Assembly (NCBI GenBank): GCA_025331565.1 | Contig: JAFREQ010000040.1 | Coordinates: 4,389,001 to 4,453,000, forward strand | Source: Holacanthus passer | Lineage: Eukaryota > Chordata > Actinopteri > Pomacanthidae | Length of the DNA stretch: 64,000 bases | Direction of reading: 5' to 3' | Shown here: one piece after another, positions 52,701-64,000 of the stretch | Layout of the letters: every line of letters begins with the position of its first letter | Position numbering within the stretch: the stretch's first letter is position 1 | The notes under the pieces: model-generated | Told to the model about the DNA's origin: nothing | What the model saw: only the letters and a program-made list of their open reading frames with translations | Databases searched by the model: none | Translations under genes and position numbers: made by a program

Positions 52701-55700
52701 CAACCGCGCGGATGATCCAAGACCTTGTCACGTTCCCAGTAATGAAGTTAATGAGCGAACAGAGAAGTCGACATTTTCGGGAAGGAAGGATATGACTTTA
52801 TTTTGGGTCGAGGGGGATGGAAGCAGGATTTAACAGGCTGAGGTTGAAGTGTGAACAGGAAAGGAAGAGCCGGAGAGGTTGCTCCGTTCACACGCTCCGA
52901 AGCATGGGCCTATTCTTATGTGTGATCACATGCATAGACAGACACACAAATGCAGACAGGTGGTGTGTGTGGTACTGACTGTATGGTGAACAGCTGTGTG
53001 TAGGAGCTTGTGCTGGGCGCGCTGGGAGGTAGCTGTTGCATTCTCCGACCTTACTGCCGGATGCAGCATTTGACACAGACAGACAGACAGACAGACACAC
53101 ACACCGAGGGCAGCTGCAAGGTGCCATTCAAGGGCCCCAAAGCCAGCTGCACCCACCCACACAGAACTCACTGTCTCCAGCCTGATATTCTACCTTGCAG
53201 CAAGATGACCCTGCCTCTTCTGTGCATCCCAAAACCCAAGGAATATCCTGCAGCCGTATGTCTATAGCTGCTCTGCCCTCCGTCTGACTCCGACCTGCAG
53301 CCCCGCAACCTGCCAAAGGGAGCATTTAAACCACAACTGCTGGCTAAAATATTTACCTACCCCCTTACCCAACCCGCTCACCAGTCATAAGCCCCAGCAT
53401 CAAACCCTGTCCCACCTCCCATCCTGCCTGTCAGTCGCCAGCTAAGTCCTCCTTGGGGCTCGGAGGCTATCAGGGATTTAAGGGAAAAGCCCTTTATCCA
53501 GGGACTTTCTCTACAGGCGGGGGGGAGCAAATGTCTCATGTCAGCAAAACACCATAAATGCTGCAAATGGCATCTTTTCTGCCTCTCAGAGGTGGCAAAC
53601 AAACTTTTCTGAGAGCACAAACACATGGTGTATAGTTTATGAGTGAGATGAATGGCTTGGAAGGATTGCGGAGCGAGCACTTAATTTGCTCTTTATAGAG
53701 CTTTGTATTTATTTTTATTCTACATCTGCGTTTGTAAGCATACATTTTCATATCCTTGCAGGCATTTCTACTCAAGTGGGTGTACATAAAGGTTACACTG
53801 GTGGGATGTGATGCTTCATGCTGATTAACTCTTAGCTGGATTGTATGGGCTAATCTGGGGAATTAAATCCTAGCTCTCAGGAATGCGCCGGCTTCTAGAT
53901 CCAGACCAGGTGTCCACACACAGTCAGCAAGGGGCCAAGGTGTGTGTGTCTGTGTGTGTTTGTTTGTGGGTGGATGTTGTGATGTGTGTAAGAGTGGAAA
54001 TGGCCAGAACGGCTTCGCCTGCATGACAATAGCAAATGCTGGGTTTTACAAGGAGGACCAGTATGCTGGAATTCACTGGGCCATCCTCATTTACAACAAC
54101 TGTTCATGTGCATGCAGATTCTTTCATCTGCAGAGCAAATGTTAATGCTCACACCCACATCATGCCTGCTATGTTCTCTCACACCAAATGCACAATTCCT
54201 CGCTATGGCCTCTGCCCACTGTACCAACTACATTTACAGTTTGACTGTTACTCCAGTCCAGTAAATGTGTTAAACACAGGAAGGCTGACATCCATTATTA
54301 CTATTACCAGATATATTGTGTAGAAATGCAGAGCCACCATTTTACTGTTGCTTCGCTCACATTTTGTTTTGATTCTGCTCTATGTCCATTTGGTTGTGAC
54401 ACACCTTATCACCACACAGCCCAATTGTGACGAGTGAGCCGGCGTCACCTGTCCCTTTAATAAAGGTGGCATTAGGAGAGGCAGCAGGGAGGAGAGCAGC
54501 TGGAGAAGGTAATCCCGTCTCTCCAGGTCAACCAGCAGACAAGCTGTAGCAGGCCCCACTAACTCGAGCCTAATTAACACACACCAGCAGGGAAATCTTT
54601 CCTTTTCAGACCCATATAGCAGCGCACACTTTGTTCTCCACACAGCCATTGCAGGGTTAATACTTTCCAGCCTCCACACTTGGGGGTTTGACCAGCTCCA
54701 ACATGCTCCCGCTCCTGCTTCCCGGCTTCTATGTCACACCCCCTCAGGGGATCAAGAGAGAGATGAGTAGATGGGATTAGATGGGATGCAATGTGTGAAA
54801 TTTCCTTGGATATGTGTCACTGTTTTACGTCAGTTTTGTTTCGTCAGTGCGGGACCAAATTCTTTCACGTGCAAAGTCAGCCTCGAGGATTAAAAAGTTG
54901 TTTCACCAAATTTATAAAAAGCAATAAAAGTTACATTCAAACACTGAACAATGTCTCTTTACAGAAACAGTACCCTGGTTTCTCTGGATGATCCACAGAA
55001 CACAGTACTTCTGATGAAAACTCTTCACAGTGACATTTGTAGGTTAATCAGAATAACCAGGAAATTGTTTTTGGAAAGAGATGCAAAAAAAAAATTCAAT
55101 ACAAAATTCTATGCACCTCAAAAACTAATTACACCAAAAATGGCGGATAAAACCCAAATTTTCTGCATGAATGGGCACAAGAAAGGAGAAAATATTTGTA
55201 ATTTGTTTGAGCCAACTTTTAAAATGTAATGCAAAAATTATAAAGCAAAATCCTGTCAGTTATGATAACACTGTCCTCACCACATTGTCCACACACTCAC
55301 CACAAAGACCAATGAGGAGAGAATTGAGTGGTCGGACGACCATACAGGTTCAGCCAGATAATATATACCATTTTACTCCAGGTAAAACAAAGTTAAAACA
55401 GAAAGTCAGTCAGCTGTGATGGATGTTTACAGCAGACAGTTTGGGTAATGGTTTTACCATTTGCCTTCATTTTGTCTTTTGTCTAAAGTGGGGTTTTGTT
55501 TGAAGCCGACTGTCTGATTGCTCCCGTTTTTTGCTGCGTCAGACTACTTTTCAGCAATTCCTCCGCGCTCCCAGATCTCAGCATTCAGCTTTGTGAGCAC
55601 AGAGTTATTATTATTGATAGGAATGACAGCCAAAACTACCGAAATAAGACTCAGGTTGTAATAAAACAGAATTATCCTTCAGCGTCTGTCTGTGAGGTCT

Positions 55701-56423
55701 GTGAAAAGAAATTTATGAAATCTATCACTGACACTGAGCTGACAGACAGCTCCACATTGACACTCCTGCCTCGCCGCTTGGCTGCAGCTACAGAGCGGAG
55801 GATTGAGGAATATGTGTAGGACTTTCTCTCAGACTGTCACCGGCCAGGTGGAATGTGAAACTGCCACAGACACTTGGAGACAGTCGTGTGTGGTGGCGGG
55901 ACAGAGATGTCCAACCCTGGCGTCTGACCCCTCACACACTCCTCCACAACACATCCATTTCTCATCCCCCACCCACGCATGCCCTTCTTCAAGTGTGTCT
56001 CCAGCTGAATGGTGGTAGGGGGGGCGCTGGAGGCGTGAGGGTATCAGGTGTCATTTAAAAAAAGCAGTTGTCAGGTCTGGCTGAAAATGGAGCATGACTT
56101 TATTCAGTCTAAATTGTAGCTTGGTGAAAACAGCGTGGCCTCTCAGTGCCCTCCCTGCAGTGGAGTGGCCATTTCTGTACAGCCCTAAGAGTCCGTTTAA
56201 TGGAAGTCTATTAAGTGCTCTGTTTTTATGGGATTGATTTCTCCTTCCTGTTGCGCCCAATGAATATTTCGATAGATTTCTCTGCTCCTGCTGGATGCCA
56301 GCTGCCATTGAATAAAAAATAACGTCTTATGTCTCCCACAGGTAGATTATATTTAAATGAAGCAAAACCTAACTCATTTCTGTGGTAAGTCATCTGGCTT
56401 TAGCAGCATCACACAGCTCAACA

Positions 56424-56448
56424 CTCACACACACACACACACACACAA
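56424..56448. repeat. (CA)n microsatellite
   Basis: About 12 CA/AC units. Confidence 0.9.
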
Positions 56449-57034
56449 TCCACATTTAATTCAGCTATTTTTTTTCTCTCTATTAGCCTCATACACGCAT
56501 AAATGCATCTCAGCACACATCCAGTTGGTGGGGATTAGAAGAGAGGAAGCAGAGTGAACACACAGGGTTTCAGAGTCACAACAACGGAGCTGGACTTGAC
56601 CTTTGACCTGCACGGCCATTCATCTGTTGATAACATCAGTCGGTTCCATAAGACAGGTCCGAAAGTGTGTACAGGCTATTAAGTGCACTCCGGACAGACA
56701 GACTCTTTACAAAGAATAAAAACCCCATCGTTGACAATACACACTCCCTTCTAAAGGATTTAACTTAAGGTAGTGATGACTGCAAAGTATAAGGCCATAT
56801 GATAATTAATGGCTTCCATTAGAGGGAAAACCCTTTCTCTGCACTTTTCCTGGTGGATGGAGTGCTGAAGTAGCTTAGCTCTGTCTTTCTGTCCTACCTG
56901 GGGCTATAGACAAGTGGTATCCTGCATGTTAAATAAAGTCTTTCCCACTCTGAGCCCCTCCTCTGTGGTCCCCATTCCTCACGTTAAATCAAGTCTTCCC
57001 CTGCTCTTCCCATCTCTGCCTCCTCTTCTGTCTC

Positions 57035-57400
57035 CACCCAGGCATTGTTAATGAGATCATTTCTTATATTATAATATCCCAGTAATCTACATCATATTAC
57101 ATTTCCTCCCAGTTTGTTGAGTGCGGTGATAGAAAGGGAACAGTGGATATTTCCATTGATGACTGAATAATTAAAATCGTCTCATTGTACTGTATGTTAC
57201 GAGTGTGTGTCTTTATCTCAGTGTACTGTTGTTGTGGGATGTTAATTTTATCTCCCATCGGCCTCGTGGCCGTGTCGTGGACTAAGTAGAGTCATTTACC
57301 AAAGGTTACAGCTGCAGTCATGGATACGAGCAGATGATAAGTCATACCAATGAGCCTTATCCTAGGTAATCGCGCTTTATATTCAGCACTTCTCGCCATT
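57035..57400. promoter_or_regulatory. candidate conserved non-coding element
   Basis: Unique AT-rich sequence with several TAAT/ATTA cores (for example GTTAATGAGATCATTTC and CAGTAATCTACATC) and no open reading frame. Proposed only from its texture beside repetitive neighbours. Confidence 0.15.
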
Positions 57401-58379
57401 TCTCTGTCTCCCATTCTGATGTCCTTCTTTTTATCTGTCTGCACTTTTCAGTCTCTTCCCCTTTCTTTTATCTCTCTAAAATCCTGCTAATTCCCACATC
57501 CTTTTCTCGATAGAGAGGAGCGAACCAGCATGTAGCCATCAGAGGGTTATTATACAGCCTGCCATTTTTAGTGGATCATGGTATGCACGCCACTGTATCA
57601 CATCCACCGCTATGGAGATATGGAAATGAGACAGCAGCTCTCAACGGGGGCTCTCAAAACTATTGTCTATACTTCATAGGCAGGGATGGTGCTGGGCTAG
57701 TGGCCAGTGCCCTGGGCTTTCTCATTTCTCTAAGAGCTAAATGTTGCTGACTTGCCGCTTTCTCACAACACCAGCCTTGCCCTTGTTACAAACAGAGCTG
57801 AATGGAAGTCTTTTTTTCTTCATATACCATGTCCTTGTGTTTGCAGCCAAACGGCAGAAACAACAGGTATTGTGTGACAGTGAGGTTAGCAGGGGTTTAG
57901 AATTGGTTTAGCAGAGCGGCAAAGACTGTGGGTGAGGGAAGGATTTATGCAGCTTAAAAAAAAGCATATGAATTTCTGGCAGGTTTAGAAAGTTAATTGC
58001 TTTAATACGCCAGACAGACTCATATCTTTGCATTGGAATGCATGTAGTAAACTTGTTTTGATGCTGGTTGGTATAGATCTTTAACTGTATATCCTATATG
58101 ATCCCGAAGAATAATCACTTTCATCCAGTGGGTAAAAATATAATAAGTTTTTCAACCAAGCAAAATTTGATTTACTGTCCTCAGTTCAAGAAGTGCCATA
58201 ACTTTGAGCATATATAGTATATTTGGCAAGGATACCTGTGATTATATTTGAATACTTTGAATATCTAATCTGGAAATACACTTTATCTCAATCTACTGCA
58301 CCACTTTCCCGTTTCTCTACATGTATATAAAGTTTTCTAAGATAAATTCAACCCCACTTTGTGATCTTGTGCCAGCTTT

Positions 58380-58570
58380 TTTTACTGCCGGCTCTTTAAT
58401 CTCGGTGGCGAAACTATAAATATCCGCAGCAGCTGTCTCACGCCGTTATGAAAAAGGTGGATAAATTATAAACTTCAGTCGCCCTTATGGCTAAGTAATC
58501 AGCAAGCAATATTGAGCAACTGTAAATTACTTCATTTATCGAATTTCAAATGTCAACTGTCAAAATTATT
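58380..58570. promoter_or_regulatory. candidate conserved non-coding element
   Basis: Dense set of factor-like sites in a short unique block: ACTATAAATATCC, GGATAAATTATAAAC, GGCTAAGTAATCAGC and GTAAATTACTTCATTTATCG. No coding potential. Unconfirmed. Confidence 0.18.
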
Positions 58571-61252
58571 TACAAAACCTTTCAAACTGCCCACAGAGCT
58601 TTGTCCCTGTCTGCATTAGAAATGGAGTTCTAAATCTAAACATTTGCAATCACATAGGTAGCCTAGATCAATGCCTAATTGCTGATAGTTAGCCAGTTAA
58701 TGGTATCTTGTGAATGAATAGCTTGATTGAGCTCATCTAGTTTCACACTCGATAATAATAGCTAGTGTTGAGCATATGTGTCTGTTAATCTTACTAATAA
58801 ACAAGCAACCACTATCTTCTATTTGCAACCTTTTTGGAGGGTGTCTGAAAAACTGACGTATGTCCATGCTGGTGGGTGTTTGTGCATGCCACAGCACTTT
58901 CATTTAATTTGCCTGCAAGCACAGAGGCCACGCTGTTCACTGAAGAGAGGGCAAGAGGGGAGAGAGGAGGGAGGGAGGAGGGAGAGAGGAGGGGTGACCC
59001 TGGCAATGCTTTAGAGGAAGGGGCAAGGTGAGGTTGTGTTCTGAACTGTCATATGATGCTCAGTAAAAAACAGGGTTGAATTTGACTCAAACTTTTAAAA
59101 ATGGCACAATGACGAGTTGGTAAACCATCATTAAAAGGAGAGTAAATGCTATTTTGTATTTAAAAAGGTATGTAAACTGCATTTACGTGTTTGTTCTCGT
59201 GTGAGGTATCAGTATGAGGAAGCACGGCCAAGCTTGGCTTCCTCAGTGCTCTCCTAAACTCTTGGGTGCATCCCTGAAAGACCTGCGTTGTCCTAAAAAA
59301 GTTAGCTCATCACAAGGAAGCGTATTGCTCAGCCCGTGCGAACATAGTCAGACATAGTCAGCAGTAATTCCGTAATGAGCAGTTTGTGTGCATCTGTTTT
59401 TGTGTGTTTGTTGTTCTGTTTGCCCGCCAGTCTGAGCCTGTGTGTACACGTAAGGCCATGACTGATGCACAGCCGATCCCTAGACTTGGGGAAGATGTAT
59501 GTGGGTGAAAAGTGAACTTGGTAATGAGCACTCTGAGCATGTGTACGAGAGAGATTCTGACTGTATGCTTGCGAATCAGCCTCTTGCCTGAGGGGGTCTG
59601 GGCTGTGGTTTCAAGCTTTTTGAACAGAAGGAGTGATTAGGCAGGAGAGGCAGACTGAGTTGTGTGTCAGTAGCATGACTAGCCGTGTGTGAGTATAGGA
59701 TGAATGCTCTGTGGTGGCTGGAGTTCCCCCTAGATCAAGAGCACACTCCTTTCAGATGACTGTTTTTAGCAACAGCTGTCAGCCTCTGCTTTAGACATGA
59801 AAGACTTAGATAGAAGGCAAGAAGGGCAAGATCTGAAGAACAGGGATCCAAACAAAAAAAGCAGTACAAAGTCATTCCAGCCATTCTGTTTAGCTCTGAC
59901 ACTTTTTATTATGTGGGTAGAGCTGATATTGCTGCCTGAGCATGCCAATGCTTTAGGCTGTAACACATTGACACACCTGCCTGAGTCAGCTGAGTCAGGC
60001 AACGTGCGGCTGGAGACATGTAGGTGTGCACGTCTATTTACCAGAGTTTCGGTTAAACACGGCCTCATTTTTTCTCCTCCTCACTCTCTCTCTCACTTTA
60101 TTTTTCTCCTCCTCCTCTGGGTTGTTGTTGTGCTTCCCCTCCTCCTCAGGTTGTAATATGCTCCTGAAGGCTCTGTGGGAGGAGATGAGTCCTCCTGTCC
60201 TCTCTGTTTGTGTCCTAACAGCCCAGTCCTGCTCTACACAACTTGCTGGCCACAGGCAGCCAAGGGAGTGCAGCACTAATTGTACAGGTCACTGAGGTTA
60301 CACAGCCTCTCTGAGTCTTTCTGCTCTTTCTGCCTCTGCCTCCTTCTCTTTGATGTGGCTCGCTCTCCGCTCTCCACTCGCTTACTGTATAATAATGCAT
60401 GACATCACAGTTTACATTGCCATGACAAATAAATACTGCACTCTGATGTTTGAATCTGGAAACTTAAAATGCATCACTGCAGGAGAAGTTTACTTTCTTG
60501 TTCGCTAGAGAGGTTAATCATGTAGGGAATCCTTGAAAGCTTCCACATTTTTTCAGCACAACCTCCGCTCATCCGAAATCATTTAGAGCTTGTTTTGTTT
60601 CCTCTCTTTTTTTTTCCGTCTGTGTGTGATGTAGGAAATGTAGGAGATGTCTGTCTTTTCAGGCGGGTTCCGTTGTCTTTTGTGTGTCTTGTCTGAAACA
60701 GCATGTCAGCCAGGCGGGGCGGCTCTGGGAGGATGTGTGTGTGAGAAAGAGAGAGTGTGTGTGCTGAATGAAATGTAAAAAGCAGTACGCCTGCCTGCAC
60801 ACACACACAACAGCCTTTGGCCTAATGGGAGCTGACACTCTGACAGGCTCTCTGAGCTCTTTATCTGGGCCTCTCGCCTTCAGAATTTGTGTGTGTGCAT
60901 GCATGTTTGTGCCCGTGCACTTGTGTGTTGCGTGTTTCTGCAGGCTTGTGTGCGTGTGTGCATGTGTGTGCGTGACCCCAGTGGTGGTAGTCGCCAGGCC
61001 CCTAGAGAGTTCTTTAACCCCCTAACAGAGTCAGACTCATTTACATTGAAATGGGAGAGTGGCAGGGCCTCTTTATGGACTGTTTGCTTTCGCTCTATAG
61101 AAAAGCCTCAACTCCACCTCTCTCACACACAAGTGCATGCGTACACGCACATACACACATGCAGCGTCGCACTAGATACATGGGAATTTACTCTGCTGCG
61201 GGTCACACAGTTGGTTTTCCAAACTGTTGGACTGTTATGCCCTCTTTAAGGA

Positions 61253-61254
<2 letters not shown>

Positions 61255-61306
<52 letters not shown>
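61255..61306. repeat. (TG)n microsatellite
   Basis: About 26 uninterrupted TG units, the longest perfect dinucleotide run in the window. Confidence 0.97.
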
Positions 61307-61308
<2 letters not shown>

Positions 61309-62833
61309 GATGAGTTATGAGGGGTCAGAAAGGGTCTGGATCAGGTCTGTGGGACTGAGGCCATGTGGTTGTTAGTTGAGTGTTTTTCCTCACACTACAG
61401 CTCTCCTACCTTCCTATTGACGACTGGCCAGAGCTGATCTGGAGTCCCCCCCGGTTCCCATCAACTAGCTGGTCCCACTCTCCAGATAAACGCTGCCTGA
61501 GGCATGAGATGCTATATCAGAGCTCCTTCCTCAAAGAACTTCCTCATCCTCTGCAGGGGAAGCTCTAAATCTGACCCCAGACCAGCGTATTTGCCAGCTC
61601 GAGGCAGAGAGAGGCTCCCAAAGTTGGTGGTGGCTGCTAGAGAGAGCACAGGTCTAATTATAGCAAGCAGCAAGTGAGTGGGAAGGAACCCTTTGATGAT
61701 CCATACAATTATATTTCTTTCAGGGAAGTGGTGTGGCTGAGGAGGGGAACATCTCTCCTCCTCTCCCTTCTCAAGTCTATTTTACTGCCTCTTACATATA
61801 GCGAGGACTTCTGCCCTCTTTGCAGCCTTAATGTAGTGTTTTCCCCACTATCTTCCTTCTTATCTTTCTGTAAGGGCTTTCTATAAAAAAAAGGAGAGCA
61901 GAGTGCACTGTTTGAAGTCAAGTGGTTGGGTAAAGAGCAAATAGAGTCGATGTTTTCCACCTGTCTTCCTCTCTTTTGCTCTAATTTCTTTCTGATAAAT
62001 GTTCACTTATACCAGCTATCCTGTGGCTGCAACCTCCACCAGCTGAGTAGGGACAAATGTCTCTGTAAAGATCGCAGAGGAATGCACAGTGGAATCTATA
62101 TTTAGCCACTTTCTGTATGTATAGTGCATGTACATGTAAGTAGCTATGCATGTGTGTTCAAATGCTGTGGGCTGGTGAAGTTAAAAGCAAAACTGCTTAT
62201 GATTTTCATTAGTCTAAGTCATTTTTTCACCCATACAAATATAGTTTTTCATTAAAATTTACGAGTTTGTTTATATGCTTTTAGAGCCAGCATAACAGGT
62301 GGTCAATAAATAGCTGGGTTGCTACAGAGCCACTGAATCTCATGGTCTCAGTTCGCGTATGGTGGCCTGTAGGGATACGATTTGCTCCAGGCAAAAACCA
62401 AAGCGTGTATCTGAGTTTTTAAGTCTTTGCCATAATTGATAAATTCCAAAAATCTTTAATGAAGATTAAGGTAGGAGTAATTTTTCCCAGAAGGAGAAAG
62501 TGTAGAGGAGTAAAGTCGGGGCAAGAAAGCTTACAACTTGCCCAGAAGATGTTCTTTCGGCCTAGAGCTAAAACCTCATCCTTATTAATTTTAATTGCAG
62601 CAACACAGTGTGTAAATGTTCCTATCATGAAAGTATGAATGAAGCACTTGTGTGCCGCTTTCATGTTATACAGTGGCAGCCACACTGTATATGAATGAGG
62701 CTGTGCCCTATAGAGGAATGTGTGGTGAGCATGACTTTAAAATATGTTTTTAGGATGCAACAATTAATTTTAGGTACAGTTATACATATTTCAGCTGCAC
62801 ACCACTTCCCTTTCCTGCTACGGATGAGTCATC

Positions 62834-62872
62834 GTGTGAGTGTGAGTGTGAGTGTGTGTGTGTGTGTGTGTG
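62834..62872. repeat. (TG)n microsatellite with TGTGAG units
   Basis: Several GTGTGA hexamers grade into a perfect TG run of about 10 units. Confidence 0.92.
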
Positions 62873-64000
62873 AGTGGTGAGTTCAGTCACCACAGTAAGA
62901 GCAAGCCACTCTCTGCCTCCCTGTGATGAGATCCAGATGGAAAATTTCAGTGGATTGCCCACTCTGCTAACCATTATGGTTCCTAAAATGTTCCCAAAAT
63001 GTTTTTTTCCTTTTCTCCCAAAGTCTCTTGTGCTCTAAGATACTTTTATACAGCAATGGAGACTTTTTAGGCTGACTCACTTTTGCAATTTGTGTGCTGT
63101 TATTACCAAAGTTAAATCTATTACATCAAAGGGTCATTTCTCTTTGCTTTGTCAAGACGTATAGTATGCTTCCATTATGCCTGAATTATCAAGAGAGCAT
63201 GCCAAACATTACCTGTGGAGCCCCTCACATCAAGAGAAGAAGAGAACTCTTTCTGTTCCCTTCCAGTCTCGCCCCTGGATGTCTCATTTGCACCCCCACA
63301 AACCAGATCAAAAGGACCTCTCTATATCCACCATCTTTGCATGTAAGGAGACTCATGCCAGGATCTTAGCATGCACACAAACACTCATTCACACAGGGAC
63401 ACACACAGGGACACACACACACTTGTACTGTACATCCAAACAGAGTCAAACAGAGTGTTCTGAGCTGTGACAAACAGACCCACCAGGGTCCAAGGAAGAG
63501 GGCTTTCAAGTTTGGCCAAGTGGTCTACCACTCATCCCATCCATCAGCTCCCCTCTGGGTATGGGACACAGATCCAGGTTCAGGATCAGCTTACTGTTCA
63601 CAAAAACACATTCTCAAACCCAGACACAACACTGGAAGTTGTTGTCCGAGCAGTGCGGCGAGGTAACAGGTTTCCTGGACGTCCTGGTTGCACGAGCGAA
63701 AATCTGACATCACTTTTGGAGGTGACAATCACCTACATGACATTTTCTCAAGAACAATTCCTGGGGGGAGGCAGGGGGGGACACCAAAAGAAGTGCTGTA
63801 ACTCTGCTAACGAACACTCTGTCACCATGCCTGCTGAGAAACACTGCATTGCATTGCAAGCTTCTCTCACTGCCTTGGATTCAAACTGCTGCAAACAATG
63901 AAAATGAAGACTGTGATCATTATAATTGTGTTTTATTTGCACTAAGTGGTAGAAGTAAAGAAATATTGTTTGCAATCTTTTGGAACTAAAAAATGCTCTA

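Larger units (their letters stand above)
48161..64000. other. 16 kb region upstream of sema6d without recognised genes
   Basis: No exon of a known protein is recognised on either strand. The longest open frames are GT/CA- or Pro/Ser-biased. Contents: microsatellites, an inverted LINE-tail-like piece at 50951-51000, AT-rich unique blocks, and a few candidate conserved non-coding segments listed separately. It may hold further sema6d 5' exons or distal enhancers. Confidence 0.5.

Noticed and set aside
55496..55819. Plus-strand 107-codon frame
   Set aside because: No domain, no splice or start support, not recognised; composition is compatible with chance.
62419..62685. Minus-strand 88-codon frame
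   Set aside because: Looked briefly retroelement-like but carries no conserved reverse-transcriptase or endonuclease motif.
63467..63901. Open frame of 144 codons on the plus strand near the right edge
   Set aside because: No recognisable motif, starts next to a CA repeat, no splice context or Kozak support; it could be chance. It cannot be excluded as part of an unknown gene extending past the window.
1..64000. CRISPR arrays, tRNA/rRNA genes, prokaryotic operons, viral genes
   Set aside because: The tandem repeats are simple eukaryotic microsatellites. No cloverleaf, rRNA core or viral polyprotein motifs were noticed by eye; a covariance-model scan would be decisive for small RNAs.

Overview
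The window is nuclear DNA from a bony fish, most likely a teleost. It shows spliced vertebrate genes with small introns and canonical GT/AG boundaries, dense CA/GT microsatellites, and fish-type transposon remnants. I see no bacterial, viral or organellar gene content. Three protein-coding genes can be supported. The solute carrier and the semaphorin are linked in the same neighbourhood as human SEMA6D and SLC24A5 on 15q21, which supports both identifications.

Layout. (1) 1-3406, minus strand: the first seven coding exons of slc24a5 (NCKX5, the melanosome/trans-Golgi K+-dependent Na+/Ca2+ exchanger of pigment cells); the gene continues off the left edge. (2) 3407-6711: head-to-head spacer with candidate MITF-type E-boxes. 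(3) 6712-7800, plus strand: a complete, single-coding-exon, GRAIL-like (RNF128 family) PA-TM-RING-H2 E3 ubiquitin ligase, with a polyadenylation signal at 7969. (4) 8.0-27.9 kb: non-coding interval with degraded mobile elements (a possible hAT-like remnant, a possible LINE fragment, a clear miniature Tc1/mariner-like element) and microsatellites. (5) 27.9-41.5 kb, minus strand: a full sema6d coding region of 19 coding exons (1109 codons plus stop, reading frame continuous over every junction) with a long 3' UTR. (6) 41.5-48.2 kb: the 5' intron(s) of sema6d and a GC-richer segment with two strong minus-strand splice donors, read as candidate alternative non-coding first exons and promoters. (7) 48.2-64 kb: no gene recognised; microsatellites, one LINE-tail-like sequence and several unique stretches that look like conserved non-coding candidates.

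The three genes are not an operon or pathway. slc24a5 acts in pigmentation, sema6d in plexin-A-mediated axon and cardiac guidance, and the RING protein in membrane-anchored ubiquitination. I found no convincing previously undescribed system. The best leads are the intronless GRAIL-like gene inside the slc24a5-sema6d interval, the possible paired first exons of sema6d, and a protein-like reading frame inside the 8.1-8.75 kb repeat remnant. Exon boundaries were derived by hand from reading frame, splice consensus and remembered human protein sequences; no database search was run.
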